DNA from: Terriglobia bacterium
Lineage (GTDB): Bacteria > Acidobacteriota > Terriglobia > Terriglobales > Acidobacteriaceae
DNA: 64,000 nt
Assembly: GCA_021325035.1 (NCBI GenBank)
Contig: JAJPHW010000100.1
Span: 20,506-84,505 of the forward strand
Direction: 5' to 3'
The translations under genes and the position numbers were made by a program. Position 1 is the first letter of the stretch. Each line of letters starts with the position of its first letter. Below, in pieces: positions 54,231 to 63,556 of the stretch. Under the pieces are notes generated by a model. It made no database searches, was not told where the DNA came from, and was given only the letters and a program-made list of their open reading frames with translations.

Positions 54231-56825
54231 GTGGCCATCAAGATCAAGATTCCGCGGAGAACCGGCGAAGGGGGAAAAGCGATACTCTCATCTGACCCAG
54301 TGATTAAAGCCGCATTCATTATTTTCCTCGTACTTGCCATCGCCATTACAGGTTCGTTCTCTTACTTTTACATCAAATACGACCGCATTATTGAGCAGCG
54401 CTTCCGTGGGCCAGTTTTTGCCAGTACGGCGACCATCTACGCCATTCCGCAAGTTGTGCGCGTTGGTGAAAAGATTGACGCACAGCAAGTTGCCGCCCAC
54501 CTCAAGCAGGCAGGCTATGGCAAAGATATTTCCACCCCGATGGGGAGCTATAAGCTGATTAATGGCGGTATTGAAATTACGCCCGGCCCGGATTCTTACC
54601 ACAGCCCCGAGCCAGCAACGATTCATTTCGATACCGGAGCGGTGACCAGCATCAGCGGTAAGGCGGGTGATCTTCAGGCCTATGAACTTGAGCCAGAACC
54701 CGTTACGGCGATGTTTGATGTTGGGCAGCGTTCCAAGCGTCAAGTGGTCAAGTACAACGATATTCCGCCGGTGATGGTAAATGCGGTGCTGGCTATCGAA
54801 GACCGGCGCTTCTTCCAGCATGGTGGAGTGAACTTCTTCCGGATGGCGGAAGCCACCTGGATTGACCTCACTCATCAACGCCATGAGCAAGGTGGCTCAA
54901 CGCTCACGATGCAGCTCTCTCGCGGATTCTTTCTCACTCCAGAAAAAACCGTAAAGCGGAAGCTAATAGAAATTCTTATCGCGCTGGAACTCGAACATAA
55001 GTTCAACAAACAACAGATATTCGAGTTTTATGCCAACTGGGTTGACCTTGGCCAGCGTGGTTCATTCACGATTAGCGGTTTCGCCGAAGCCTCGAAGGCG
55101 TATTTCAATAAGGACTTAAAAGACATTACGTTGCCCGAAGCTGCGTTGCTGGCAGGCATTATTCAGCGTCCCAGCTATCTGTCGCCCTATCGCCATCCTG
55201 ACCGAGCACTGGAGCGCCGCAATCTGGTATTGGACAGCATGGTCGAGACGCACGCAATCACGCCGGAAGATGCTAAGAAGGCCAAGGCTACGCCGTTAAA
55301 GCTGGCTCCGCCCAACGTGGAAGCCAGCGATGCGCCATATTTTGTTGATCTCGTTAGAGATACGCTGATCAACAAATTGGATGAGCGGCAGATGAATGAA
55401 CAGTCTTACCGCATTTACACCACGCTTGATCCAGATTTGCAAAAAGCTGCCGCACAGGCGGTAGAAACAGGCATCAAGCTGGTGGATGACCAGGTCAACA
55501 AACGCCGCACAAAGAGAGTTAAAGTCGCGCCGGGAAAATATGAAACCACGGTCGAACCCGGTCCACAAGCGCAGGTAGCCGTCGTTGTGATGGATCCGCA
55601 TACCGGGCAGGTTCTGGCGCTCGTTGGTGGTCGCAATTACGGCATTAGCCAGCTCGATCACGCGGTCGCCAAACGCCCTACCGGTTCAATTTTCAAGCCG
55701 TTTGTCTATGCGGCCGCGATGAATACAGCGATTGATGGTTCCAATCCGGTATTTACGCAGGTTTCGATGGTGCAAGACCAGCCGGGGACATTCGCCTACG
55801 GCGATCAAATTTATGAGCCGCGAAATTACAAAGAGGAATACCACGGCGATGTCACTGCGCGTTACGCGCTCGCTTTATCGCTAAATAATGCCACCGTGCA
55901 GCTTGCCCAGGAAGTCGGATATGACAAAGTTGCTGATTTGGCGCGAAACGCCGGAATAACCTCGGTAAAACCCACTCCCGCAATGGCTCTGGGTGCTTAC
56001 GATGCCAGCCCGCTCGACATGACTGCCGCGTACACGGTATTTGCGAACAGCGGTCTGAGAGTCTCGCCCGTTTTGATTGATTCCGTGCGCAATGCAAAAG
56101 GCGATGTCGTACTTGATTTTAAGCCCGACAAGCGTCAGGTTCTCGACCCACGCGTTGCCGCTGTGATGACAAGCATGATGGAAGGCGTGATGAATTTCGG
56201 CTACGGTTTTGTGGTGCGGCAGCGTGGTTTTATGGCGCCAGCCGCTGGCAAAACCGGCACTTCACACGATGGCTGGTTTGCCGCTTACACGACCAATCTT
56301 CTTTGCATTGTGTGGGTTGGGTTTGACGATTACAGCGACATCCACCTGAGCGGGGCACAAACCGCCGCCCCCATTTGGGCGGAATTCATGAAAAAAGCGG
56401 TTGCCCTGCCGCAATATTCTGATTTCAAAACATTTCCCCAGCCTTCGGGGGTGGTGGATGTGCAACTGGATAAGGCCACCAATCTTTTGGCAACTCCTTC
56501 CTGCGCGGAAACTTATACCGCCGTGTTTATTGCGGGAACTGAGCCAACCCAAACTTGCGACCAGCCGACCGGGGTGAAAGGTTTCTTTTCCCGCATTCTA
56601 GGTCTGGGAGGAGATAAGCCCCTACCGCCTCCATCGCAGCCGGGTACACCCGCGTCCCCCAGCCAACCTTCTGCCCAAGCGGGCGCATCTCCGTCTGTGA
56701 ACGGCGAAGCGCAGGCCAAGAAGAAAAAAGGCTTCTTCGGAAAAATCGCCGGTATCTTCCAGGACGATAAATCGTCCAACCCTCCGCCCAAACAACCGGA
56801 GCCGAAGGGGAACCCTCCGCAATAG
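54231..56825 (+). CDS. bifunctional class A penicillin-binding protein (PBP1b-like)
   Basis: The 864-residue protein has an N-terminal membrane anchor (AAFIIFLVLAIAITGSFSYFY), a UB2H-like segment and a GT51 glycosyltransferase domain (IEDRRFFQHGGVNFFRM, QGGSTLTMQLSRGFFLTP, EAALLAGIIQRPSYLSPY). The transpeptidase domain has S-x-x-K in RPTGSIFKPFVYA, SLN in ALSLNNATVQ and KTG in AGKTGTSHDGWF. It polymerises and crosslinks peptidoglycan. The C-terminal 90 residues are Pro/Ser/Lys-rich and disordered. The start is GTG with no clear ribosome site. Confidence 0.93.
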   Translation: MAIKIKIPRRTGEGGKAILSSDPVIKAAFIIFLVLAIAITGSFSYFYIKYDRIIEQRFRGPVFASTATIYAIPQVVRVGEKIDAQQVAAHLKQAGYGKDISTPMGSYKLINGGIEITPGPDSYHSPEPATIHFDTGAVTSISGKAGDLQAYELEPEPVTAMFDVGQRSKRQVVKYNDIPPVMVNAVLAIEDRRFFQHGGVNFFRMAEATWIDLTHQRHEQGGSTLTMQLSRGFFLTPEKTVKRKLIEILIALELEHKFNKQQIFEFYANWVDLGQRGSFTISGFAEASKAYFNKDLKDITLPEAALLAGIIQRPSYLSPYRHPDRALERRNLVLDSMVETHAITPEDAKKAKATPLKLAPPNVEASDAPYFVDLVRDTLINKLDERQMNEQSYRIYTTLDPDLQKAAAQAVETGIKLVDDQVNKRRTKRVKVAPGKYETTVEPGPQAQVAVVVMDPHTGQVLALVGGRNYGISQLDHAVAKRPTGSIFKPFVYAAAMNTAIDGSNPVFTQVSMVQDQPGTFAYGDQIYEPRNYKEEYHGDVTARYALALSLNNATVQLAQEVGYDKVADLARNAGITSVKPTPAMALGAYDASPLDMTAAYTVFANSGLRVSPVLIDSVRNAKGDVVLDFKPDKRQVLDPRVAAVMTSMMEGVMNFGYGFVVRQRGFMAPAAGKTGTSHDGWFAAYTTNLLCIVWVGFDDYSDIHLSGAQTAAPIWAEFMKKAVALPQYSDFKTFPQPSGVVDVQLDKATNLLATPSCAETYTAVFIAGTEPTQTCDQPTGVKGFFSRILGLGGDKPLPPPSQPGTPASPSQPSAQAGASPSVNGEAQAKKKKGFFGKIAGIFQDDKSSNPPPKQPEPKGNPPQ

Positions 56826-56856
56826 GATGGGTACATAGCGTCAATCGAGGTGAGTG

Positions 56857-57681
56857 ATGAATCGAACTTGGGGCGTTCGCGTTCTATGCTCAGCGGCTCT
56901 TCTAGCAGTTTTCGTCAACGTGCCGTGCAAATCATCAGCTCAGACATCATCGGAACAGGTGCAGGTCAGTTTGCCCCTGCCATCCCAGTCTGAACCGCCA
57001 AATCCTACTCAAACCGTAGCCCAACTGGAGCAGCGCGGCGATGAGTTACGCGGGAATAAAGCCTATTACGACGCGCTGGATTTTTATCGCGAAGCCTTGA
57101 AAAAGGCTCCGAAGACCGCTTCTTTGCACAACAAGGCGGGAATTTGCCTTTTGCAAACCCAGCGCTATCCAGAAGCAGGCAAGGAGTTTGCTTTGGCGAT
57201 ACGTGCCGATAAAACTTATGCCGATGCTTACAACAACTTCGGCGTCGTGCAATACGAAGCGAAAAAATACGGGAAGGCACTCAGTTACTACGCACGCGCA
57301 ATCCGATTACAGCCGGAAACAGCTTCGTTTTACAACAATCAGGGCGCGGCTTACTTTGCCAAGAAGCAATTTGATAAAGCGAGCGACGCCTATATGAAAG
57401 CGATGCAGCTCGATCCAGACATCTTTGAACGCAAGTCCCATAATGGCATCACCGCCCAATTGCCCTCACCGGAGGATCGTGCCCACTATGACTACGCCAT
57501 CGCGCGGCTATACGCGCGCTTGAATGAGCCTGATCGGTCCCTGGGATACCTGCGGCGGGCAATGGAAGAGGGCTATAAAGGAATTAACGACGTTTACAAG
57601 GATGACGAATTCAGCAATCTGCGTAAAGATCCACGCTTTAGCGATCTGATGAAGCAGCGACCTGTAGCTATTTCGGATTAA
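56857..57681 (+). CDS. secreted TPR protein
   Basis: The 274-residue protein has a signal peptide (VRVLCSAALLAVFVNVPC, then SSAQ) and TPR units from about residue 50: GDELRGNKAYYDALDFYREAL, ASLHNKAGICLLQTQRYPEA, ADAYNNFGVVQYEAKKYGKA and ASFYNNQGAAYFAKKQFDKA. The last 60 residues (RLNEPDRSLGYLRRAMEEG) continue the solenoid. It starts 31 bases after the PBP stop, with GAGG at 56847-56850, so it may be co-transcribed and act in envelope assembly; that is inference. Confidence 0.85.
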   Translation: MNRTWGVRVLCSAALLAVFVNVPCKSSAQTSSEQVQVSLPLPSQSEPPNPTQTVAQLEQRGDELRGNKAYYDALDFYREALKKAPKTASLHNKAGICLLQTQRYPEAGKEFALAIRADKTYADAYNNFGVVQYEAKKYGKALSYYARAIRLQPETASFYNNQGAAYFAKKQFDKASDAYMKAMQLDPDIFERKSHNGITAQLPSPEDRAHYDYAIARLYARLNEPDRSLGYLRRAMEEGYKGINDVYKDDEFSNLRKDPRFSDLMKQRPVAISD

Positions 57682-57813
57682 TTCATAGAACTGATAACGC
57701 GTTACAAATCTTTACCTTACTTTACCCTTTGCTGTGCGACTTTCCTCGACAGTGCGTGTTCTAATTCAACAACGCTCCTGAAAGCAAACAGGGTGAGTAA
57801 GGAGAGACGTACC

Positions 57814-57855
57814 CCACCGGCAGCTCTCGACACGCCCCAAGCAAGTTGCCGGTGG
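57814..57855. repeat. inverted repeat downstream of kdsC
   Basis: CCACCGGCA (57814-57822) and TGCCGGTGG (57847-57855) are perfect 9-base arms separated by 24 bases, in the gap between the TPR gene and the kdsC stop. No T-run follows on either strand, so a Rho-independent terminator is not proven. It may be a repeat element or an mRNA 3' structure. Confidence 0.4.
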
Positions 57856-57858
57856 TTC

Positions 57859-58485
57859 CTAATTCCGCTTCTTTTTGGGGCTTCTCTCACAAACGTATTC
57901 ATCCACGACTTTTTTCCATTTTCCCTGCGCTTTCAAGATGTACTCGATGGCGTCACGAGCTGCACCGTTTCCACCTGAGTTTGGAGTGACGAAATGAGCT
58001 TCTCTTTTGACCTCATTGCGCGCATTCGCGACGGCAATGGCTAGTCCGGACATCCTCATGGCTGGAAGATCAATCACGTCATCTCCTACAAACGCCACCT
58101 CTGCTGGTTTGAGCCCGTCCTGCTGCATGATCTGCTCCATGCAGGTGAGTTTGTCCTGGATGCCCTGATAAACGAAATCGAGTTTCAGGTCGCGGGCGCG
58201 AAGGGCGACGGTTTCTGAAATTCTCTTTGTGATGAGGCCGGTCTTGATGCCGCCTAGTCGTGCCAAAGAGATGCCCGCTCCGTCATGGGCGTGAAAGCCT
58301 TTGACCTCGATGACAGTCGAGCTGGCAAGCCCAAACCCTCCCTGTCCACCGTGCTTGGAAGCATGTTGAAGAGTGGCCTGTTGCAAACCTGGGGGCGCGG
58401 GAATAAAGAAAAGCTTGCCGTCGGTAAGAGTGCCATCCACATCGAAAAGAATGAGTTTGATTTTTTTAGCGCGCTTTTTGGACAT
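57859..58485 (-). CDS. kdsC: KdsC-like Kdo-8-phosphate phosphatase (HAD family)
   Basis: The 208-residue HAD phosphatase has motif I LILFDVDGTLTDGKLFF, motif II/III blocks GIKTGLITKRISETV and PAEVAFVGDDVIDLPAM, and VTPNSGGNGAARDAIEYIL at the end, as in KdsC. It dephosphorylates Kdo-8-phosphate, a step of LPS inner-core synthesis. Between the strand after motif I and the KGFHAHDGAGI block is an insertion of roughly 25-30 residues not found in E. coli KdsC. The gene starts 35 bases after the stop of a VapC-like gene on the same strand. Confidence 0.88.
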   Translation of the reverse strand: MSKKRAKKIKLILFDVDGTLTDGKLFFIPAPPGLQQATLQHASKHGGQGGFGLASSTVIEVKGFHAHDGAGISLARLGGIKTGLITKRISETVALRARDLKLDFVYQGIQDKLTCMEQIMQQDGLKPAEVAFVGDDVIDLPAMRMSGLAIAVANARNEVKREAHFVTPNSGGNGAARDAIEYILKAQGKWKKVVDEYVCERSPKKKRN

Positions 58486-58520
58486 GGGAGGAGTCTAACA
58501 TTTGGGCAGCTATGCCGATG

Positions 58521-58922
58521 TCAGGAGAGCCAGAGGATGGGGAAGTTGCGCCCGAGTTTTGCAAAGTCATCATCGGATGTCACCAAAGTGGCATTGCGTA
58601 GCGTGGTCAGCGATGCGGCGATGCAATCTACGTAAGGGATTTTATGCCGAACCTTAATTTCGCCGGCTTTCAAAGATTGTTCGAGATCAACTGCGGTTGG
58701 AAGAAGAGGCAATTGAGTGATTCCCGCAAGCGTTTTCCGCGCTGCTATTTCGTCCAAGTCCTGCCAGATACGGTAGAACACTTCCCCAAGGTTTACGACG
58801 GACATGAGTAAGGTGACATATCCGCGTCGCGAATCTTCCAGCAAGCGTTCAACCCGGTCCGCGCCGGGTTCGAGTTGGAAATAACGCAGCAGAGCACTGG
58901 CGTCCAGAACATAGGTTTTCAC
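58521..58922 (-). CDS. vapC: PIN-domain toxin VapC
   Basis: The 133-residue protein has the PIN acidic cluster: Asp in TYVLDASALLRYF, Glu in VNLGEVFYRI, Asp in IPYVDCIAASL and VTSDDDFAKL. It is a predicted magnesium-dependent RNase toxin. It starts with GTG in a GTGA overlap with the antitoxin gene. The residues between the first Asp and the Glu match short VapC proteins. Confidence 0.9.
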   Translation of the reverse strand: MKTYVLDASALLRYFQLEPGADRVERLLEDSRRGYVTLLMSVVNLGEVFYRIWQDLDEIAARKTLAGITQLPLLPTAVDLEQSLKAGEIKVRHKIPYVDCIAASLTTLRNATLVTSDDDFAKLGRNFPILWLS

Positions 58923-59152
58923 CGGTCTTCCGTTCTGCGGTCACGAATGAGGGAGGCGACCATGTCGGGGCCGCCTTTTAAGCATCCTTTCATGCTCTTG
59001 ATAAAGTTTGCGGTGATTGGCTGCAAGATAAGTTGATTGTCGCGCTCTTCAATGGCAATACGCGTACCGGTTTCGATGCCGAGTTTCTGGCGTAATTCTG
59101 CGGGGATGACAATCTGGCCCTTCGAACTGACAACGGCAAAAATGTTCTCCAT
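58919..59152 (-). CDS. vapB: AbrB/MazE-type antitoxin VapB
   Basis: The 77-residue protein has the AbrB swapped-hairpin domain: AVVSSKGQIVIPAELRQKLGI followed by TRIAIEERDNQLILQPI. The C-terminal tail probably binds and blocks the toxin. The stop overlaps the toxin start. The region before the ATG is a run of inverted repeats rather than a ribosome site, suggesting autorepression close to the start codon. Confidence 0.9.
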   Translation of the reverse strand: MENIFAVVSSKGQIVIPAELRQKLGIETGTRIAIEERDNQLILQPITANFIKSMKGCLKGGPDMVASLIRDRRTEDR

Positions 59153-59154
59153 GG

Positions 59155-59218
59155 CTTATATTTTAATATAAGTAAGCCATTAAATAATAGGCTTACTACA
59201 GGTAATATCGCTTACTTA
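59155..59218. promoter_or_regulatory. nested inverted repeats upstream of vapBC (operator/promoter)
   Basis: CTTATATT and AATATAAG (59155-59172) are perfect 8-base arms around TT, immediately upstream of the vapB start. AGTAAGCC (59171-59178) and GGCTTACT (59190-59197) form a second inverted repeat, and GCTTACTTA (59210-59218) repeats the half-site. This fits an autoregulated toxin-antitoxin operator with several sites, overlapping an AT-rich promoter. Confidence 0.6.
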
Positions 59219-59269
59219 TCGCATGGGCGAATATTTTACGAAAGTTCACGGCGGCGATAGAATACTCAA

Positions 59270-62200
59270 ATGCAGTCTGTTCCTTCCTCACTGGCGTGGG
59301 CCCATCCGCTGGTGGCCGAGTGGTTTGTCAGCAAGTTCGGCACGCCTACCGAGCCGCAGGAGCAGGGATGGCCTCATATTCTCGCCGGTCATACCACTCT
59401 GATTTCTGCCCCGACAGGTTCTGGTAAAACTCTGGCTGCATTTCTTGCCTGTATTGACAGGCTCGTCCGAAAAGCTTTGGCTGGGGAACTTACCGACCGC
59501 ACGGAAGTGCTCTATGTTTCGCCATTGAAGGCTCTGGGGAATGACATTCAGAAGAACCTCGAAGGGCCGTTAAGCGAGATTCTTGCGCTTGCTGGCGAGC
59601 ACGGTATGCTCATGCCGCAAATCCGCACCGCCGTGCGCACCGGCGATACGCTGATGACCGAACGCCGGGCGATGCTCAAAAATCCCCCGCACATTTTGGT
59701 CACCACGCCAGAATCTCTCTACATTTTGCTCACCGCCGAAAAAAGCCGCGCGATTTTACGGGATGTTGAAACGGTAATCGTGGATGAAATTCATGCCGTT
59801 GCCGACGACAAGCGCGGCGTTCATCTCACGCTGTCTCTGGAACGGTTGGAAGCGCTCACTTATCGCCAACCAGTCCGCATCGGGCTCTCGGCGACCCAAA
59901 AACCGATCGAACAAGTTGCGCGTTTTCTCACTGGAAAACGGGCTGATCCGGTGGTTGTGAATATAGGCCATCGCCGCGAACTTGATCTTGCCGTCGAAGT
60001 TCCAGCGAGCGAGCTCAGTGCGATAGCGACCAACGAAATGTGGGAAGAAATCTACAACCACTTGGTCGAATTGGTCGAACAGCACCGCTCCACGTTGGTG
60101 TTTGTAAATACACGTCGGATGTCGGAAAGACTCTCCCATCACTTGGGCGAGCGTTTGGGAGAAGAAAATGTAGCTGCCCATCATGGAAGCTTGTCGCGTA
60201 AGCTGCGTTTGACGGCCGAGACCAAACTGAAAGAAGGCAAAGTCAAAGTATTGGTCGCGACAGCTTCGTTAGAACTTGGAATTGACGTTGGCACAGTGGA
60301 TTTGGCGGTTGAAATTGGTTCTCCCCGGGCGATTGCGGTTGCGTTGCAGCGCGTGGGGCGTTCCGGTCACTGGCGGGGCGCGATTCCTAAAGGACGCTTC
60401 TTCGCAACCACACGCGATGAATTATTGGAGTGTGCCGCACTGGTGCGGGCCATCCGGCAAGGCGATCTGGATCGTTTAATTATTCCCGAGGCATCGCTGG
60501 ATATTTTGGCGCAGCAAATTGTGGCCATGTGCTCCGCTGAAGAGTGGGACGAAGATGACCTGTTCAAAGTGATTCAGCGCGCTTATCCCTACCGAAATCT
60601 GACACGGGAAACCTATGATTCAGTCCTCGAAATGTTGGCGGAAGGAATTGCATCGCGCCGGGGACGTTACGGAGCTTATCTGCACCGTGACCGCGTAAAT
60701 CGCAAACTACGGGCGCGTCGCGGAAGCCGTTTAGCTGCAATTACAAGCGGAGGCGCAATTCCGGAGACGGCTCTATTTACGGTTGTGGCCGAGCCGGAAG
60801 GCGTTGTGGTCGGCACGCTTGATGAAGACTTTGCTGTGGAAAGCATGGCTGGCGACATCATGCTTCTCGGTAATAGTTCATGGCGCATTCGCCGCGTGGA
60901 AGGCAAGTCTGGAAGAGTATTGGTGGAAGACGCGCATGGCGCTGCGCCGAACGTTCCTTTTTGGCGTGGCGAAGCGCCGGCACGGACCGAAGAACTGTCG
61001 TTGCAGGTCGCCGCTTTGCGGCAGGGAATCAGCGATCGGCTTCCCCATACTTCGCCGATTGGCGTTTCACAAAGCCAGCCAGCTGTGGCGGAAGCCGCTG
61101 CATGGCTCAAAGAAGAATGTGGCTTGGACGATGCGGGCGCAGAACAGGCGATTGAATACGTACTGCAAGGCCGCGCCGTGCTTGGCGCGGTTCCCACACA
61201 GGATACGATCATCGCGGAGCGCTTCTTCGATGAAGCCGGTGGAATGCAACTGGTGATTCATGCGCCTTTCGGAGGGCGCATCAATAAAGCGTGGGGGCTT
61301 GCGTTGCGCAAGCGCTTCTGCCGCAGCTTTAACTTCGAGTTGCAGGCGGCGGCCACGGAAAATGGCATTAACATCGCGCTTGCCGAACAACACAGTTTTC
61401 CACTCGGCGATGTTTTTCATTTTTTGAGCGCAGAGACAGTGCAGCCGGTGCTTGAGCAAGCTGCGCTGGCTTCGCCCATCTTTGGCACGCGCTGGCGCTG
61501 GGACGCTAACCGTTCCCTGGCGTTGCTGCGCTTTCAAGGCGGGAAAAAGGTTCCTCCGCAAATTCAACGCATGCGTTCGGACGATCTGCTGGCCTCAGTT
61601 TTTCCCGATGTAGCCGCCTGCCAGGAGAACATCGAAGGCGACATCAAAATTCCCGACCATCCTCTGGTGAATGAAGTCATGAAAGATGTGCTCACTGAGG
61701 CGATGGATATTGACGGTTTAAAACTGCTCCTGCAAAAAATCGCCGATGGGCGCATTCGCTGTCTTGCTGTGGATACGCCTGTCCCTTCGCAGTTTTCCCA
61801 TGAAATCTTGAATGCAAACCCTTATGCCTATCTTGACGACGCTCCGCTCGAAGAGCGACGGGCGAGAGCAGTCGAGATGCGCCGGATTCTACCGGAGTCG
61901 GTTCTTGAAGAGGTCGGCAAACTTGATCCAGCAGCGGTAGAACAAGTCAGGGAAGAGGCGTGGCCGGACGTTCGCGATGCGGATGAATTGCACGATGTTC
62001 TACATACATTGATTGCCCTGCCGATTAATGAGAACAATAACCGCTTTGTCGAACGCTCGACTTTCGCCTGGAATGCGTTATTCGAGCAACTGCTGCAACA
62101 AGGCCGGGCAGCAATTGCGACTGTAGGCAATCGTATTTTCTGGGTTGCCGCAGAGCGCGCCAAAATCTTTTCGTTGCTCTATCCGAATGTGCGATTGGAT

Positions 62201-63556
62201 CGTTCCATCGTTGATTTGCAGGAACCGATTACCCAAGTTGACGATGCTTTATTGGTGATGGTCACTGGATGGATGACTCATATAGGACCGGCAACTTCGG
62301 AGCACCTTGGAAGCCTGCTCAGCATTTCTTCTTCTGAGATTGATAAAGCGCTTCTGCGGATGGAGGCATCGGGGGCCATTCTTCGCGGCAAGTTTACAGA
62401 AGCTGCCACGGTAGAAATTACAGAATGGTGCGAGCGCCGCTTGCTCGCGCGCATTCATCGCCTGACTGTCGCATCGTTGCGGAAACAAGTTCAGCCGATT
62501 CACGCCGCACAATTTATGCGCTGGTTGTTGCGCTGGCAGCATGTTGCGCCGGGTGCGCAAGTTGCGGGTGAACGGGCAACCTTGGATGTTATTCGGCAGC
62601 TGCAAGGTTTTGAAATCCCAGCCAACGCCTGGGAGCGTCAGGTGCTTGCGCGCCGGATTGCTGATTATGATCCCAAATGGCTGGATCAACTTCGTTTGAC
62701 GGGAGCCGTCGGGTGGGGACGGCTTTCCCCGCATCCAGCAACGCTGGAAGATTCTGCTGCGGGCAAGCGACGTGTTATTCCGACCAGCGTTGCTCCCATC
62801 ACCCTTTTTGTCCGCGAAGAGGCTGATTGGATGACATCACATCGAATGACCGGCGACGCTTCCGAATCTCGCGGTTTAAGCGAAGGCGCGCGGCAGGTAA
62901 TGGAGTTCTTGCGGCAGCGGGGCGCGTCATTTTTTGCGGATATCGTTCGCGCCACAGGCAAATTAAAAGCTGAAATCGAAGCTGCTCTGTGGGAGTTGGT
63001 CGCCGCCGGAATCGTGACTGCGGATGGTTTCGACAATCTTCGTTCTTTGATTGACCCAAAGCGGCGGGCTGGTCAGGGAAATGGCCGCACTACACGCCCT
63101 CGCCATAGTTCCGGGCGTTGGGTGTTGCTTTATACGGATCAGGCTGCTGAGCGCAATCGTGCAGTCGAGGCCACTTGCTGGATGTTGCTTAAGCGATATG
63201 GCGTGGTCTTTCGCGATCTACTTGCGCGCGAAACGAACCTGCCGAAATGGCGTGATATGCAGTTGGCGTTTCGCCGCTTGGAAGACCGCGGAGAAATTCG
63301 CGGCGGACGCTTTGTGGATGGATTTGTCGGAGAACAATTTGCTTTGCCGGTCGCAGTTGAATCCCTCCGAAGCACGCGCTCCTTGCCGCTCACGGGTGAG
63401 GTTGTTACTTTGTCCGCTGCCGACCCGCTTAACTTAATAGGAATTCTGGTTCCAGGTGAACGTGTCCCGGCTATTTCTGGAAGAACAGTATCTTTCCGTG
63501 ATGGAGTAGCTACTGGCGATCAGGACGTGACTTTACCGATACGGGCGGTGCAATAA
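59270..63556 (+). CDS. lhr: Lhr-family large superfamily 2 helicase
   Basis: The 1428-residue protein has an N-terminal helicase core with Walker A SAPTGSGKTLAAFLA, DEIH box in VIVDEIHAVADDKRG, motif III in GLSATQKPIEQVA, and motifs V/VI in VLVATASLELGIDVG and ALQRVGRSGHWRG. Lhr-specific winged-helix and beta-barrel domains follow. The last 500 residues correspond to the Lhr C-terminal tetramerisation region, so this is the long Lhr form (E. coli Lhr is about 1540 residues). Lhr translocates 3'-5' on single-stranded DNA and unwinds RNA:DNA hybrids. No nuclease or phosphoesterase gene is adjacent. Confidence 0.94.
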   Translation: MQSVPSSLAWAHPLVAEWFVSKFGTPTEPQEQGWPHILAGHTTLISAPTGSGKTLAAFLACIDRLVRKALAGELTDRTEVLYVSPLKALGNDIQKNLEGPLSEILALAGEHGMLMPQIRTAVRTGDTLMTERRAMLKNPPHILVTTPESLYILLTAEKSRAILRDVETVIVDEIHAVADDKRGVHLTLSLERLEALTYRQPVRIGLSATQKPIEQVARFLTGKRADPVVVNIGHRRELDLAVEVPASELSAIATNEMWEEIYNHLVELVEQHRSTLVFVNTRRMSERLSHHLGERLGEENVAAHHGSLSRKLRLTAETKLKEGKVKVLVATASLELGIDVGTVDLAVEIGSPRAIAVALQRVGRSGHWRGAIPKGRFFATTRDELLECAALVRAIRQGDLDRLIIPEASLDILAQQIVAMCSAEEWDEDDLFKVIQRAYPYRNLTRETYDSVLEMLAEGIASRRGRYGAYLHRDRVNRKLRARRGSRLAAITSGGAIPETALFTVVAEPEGVVVGTLDEDFAVESMAGDIMLLGNSSWRIRRVEGKSGRVLVEDAHGAAPNVPFWRGEAPARTEELSLQVAALRQGISDRLPHTSPIGVSQSQPAVAEAAAWLKEECGLDDAGAEQAIEYVLQGRAVLGAVPTQDTIIAERFFDEAGGMQLVIHAPFGGRINKAWGLALRKRFCRSFNFELQAAATENGINIALAEQHSFPLGDVFHFLSAETVQPVLEQAALASPIFGTRWRWDANRSLALLRFQGGKKVPPQIQRMRSDDLLASVFPDVAACQENIEGDIKIPDHPLVNEVMKDVLTEAMDIDGLKLLLQKIADGRIRCLAVDTPVPSQFSHEILNANPYAYLDDAPLEERRARAVEMRRILPESVLEEVGKLDPAAVEQVREEAWPDVRDADELHDVLHTLIALPINENNNRFVERSTFAWNALFEQLLQQGRAAIATVGNRIFWVAAERAKIFSLLYPNVRLDRSIVDLQEPITQVDDALLVMVTGWMTHIGPATSEHLGSLLSISSSEIDKALLRMEASGAILRGKFTEAATVEITEWCERRLLARIHRLTVASLRKQVQPIHAAQFMRWLLRWQHVAPGAQVAGERATLDVIRQLQGFEIPANAWERQVLARRIADYDPKWLDQLRLTGAVGWGRLSPHPATLEDSAAGKRRVIPTSVAPITLFVREEADWMTSHRMTGDASESRGLSEGARQVMEFLRQRGASFFADIVRATGKLKAEIEAALWELVAAGIVTADGFDNLRSLIDPKRRAGQGNGRTTRPRHSSGRWVLLYTDQAAERNRAVEATCWMLLKRYGVVFRDLLARETNLPKWRDMQLAFRRLEDRGEIRGGRFVDGFVGEQFALPVAVESLRSTRSLPLTGEVVTLSAADPLNLIGILVPGERVPAISGRTVSFRDGVATGDQDVTLPIRAVQ

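Noticed and set aside
54288-54890. 200-codon open frame antisense to the class A PBP gene
   Set aside because: It overlaps the UB2H/GT51-coding region, which is clearly real, and shows no family signal.
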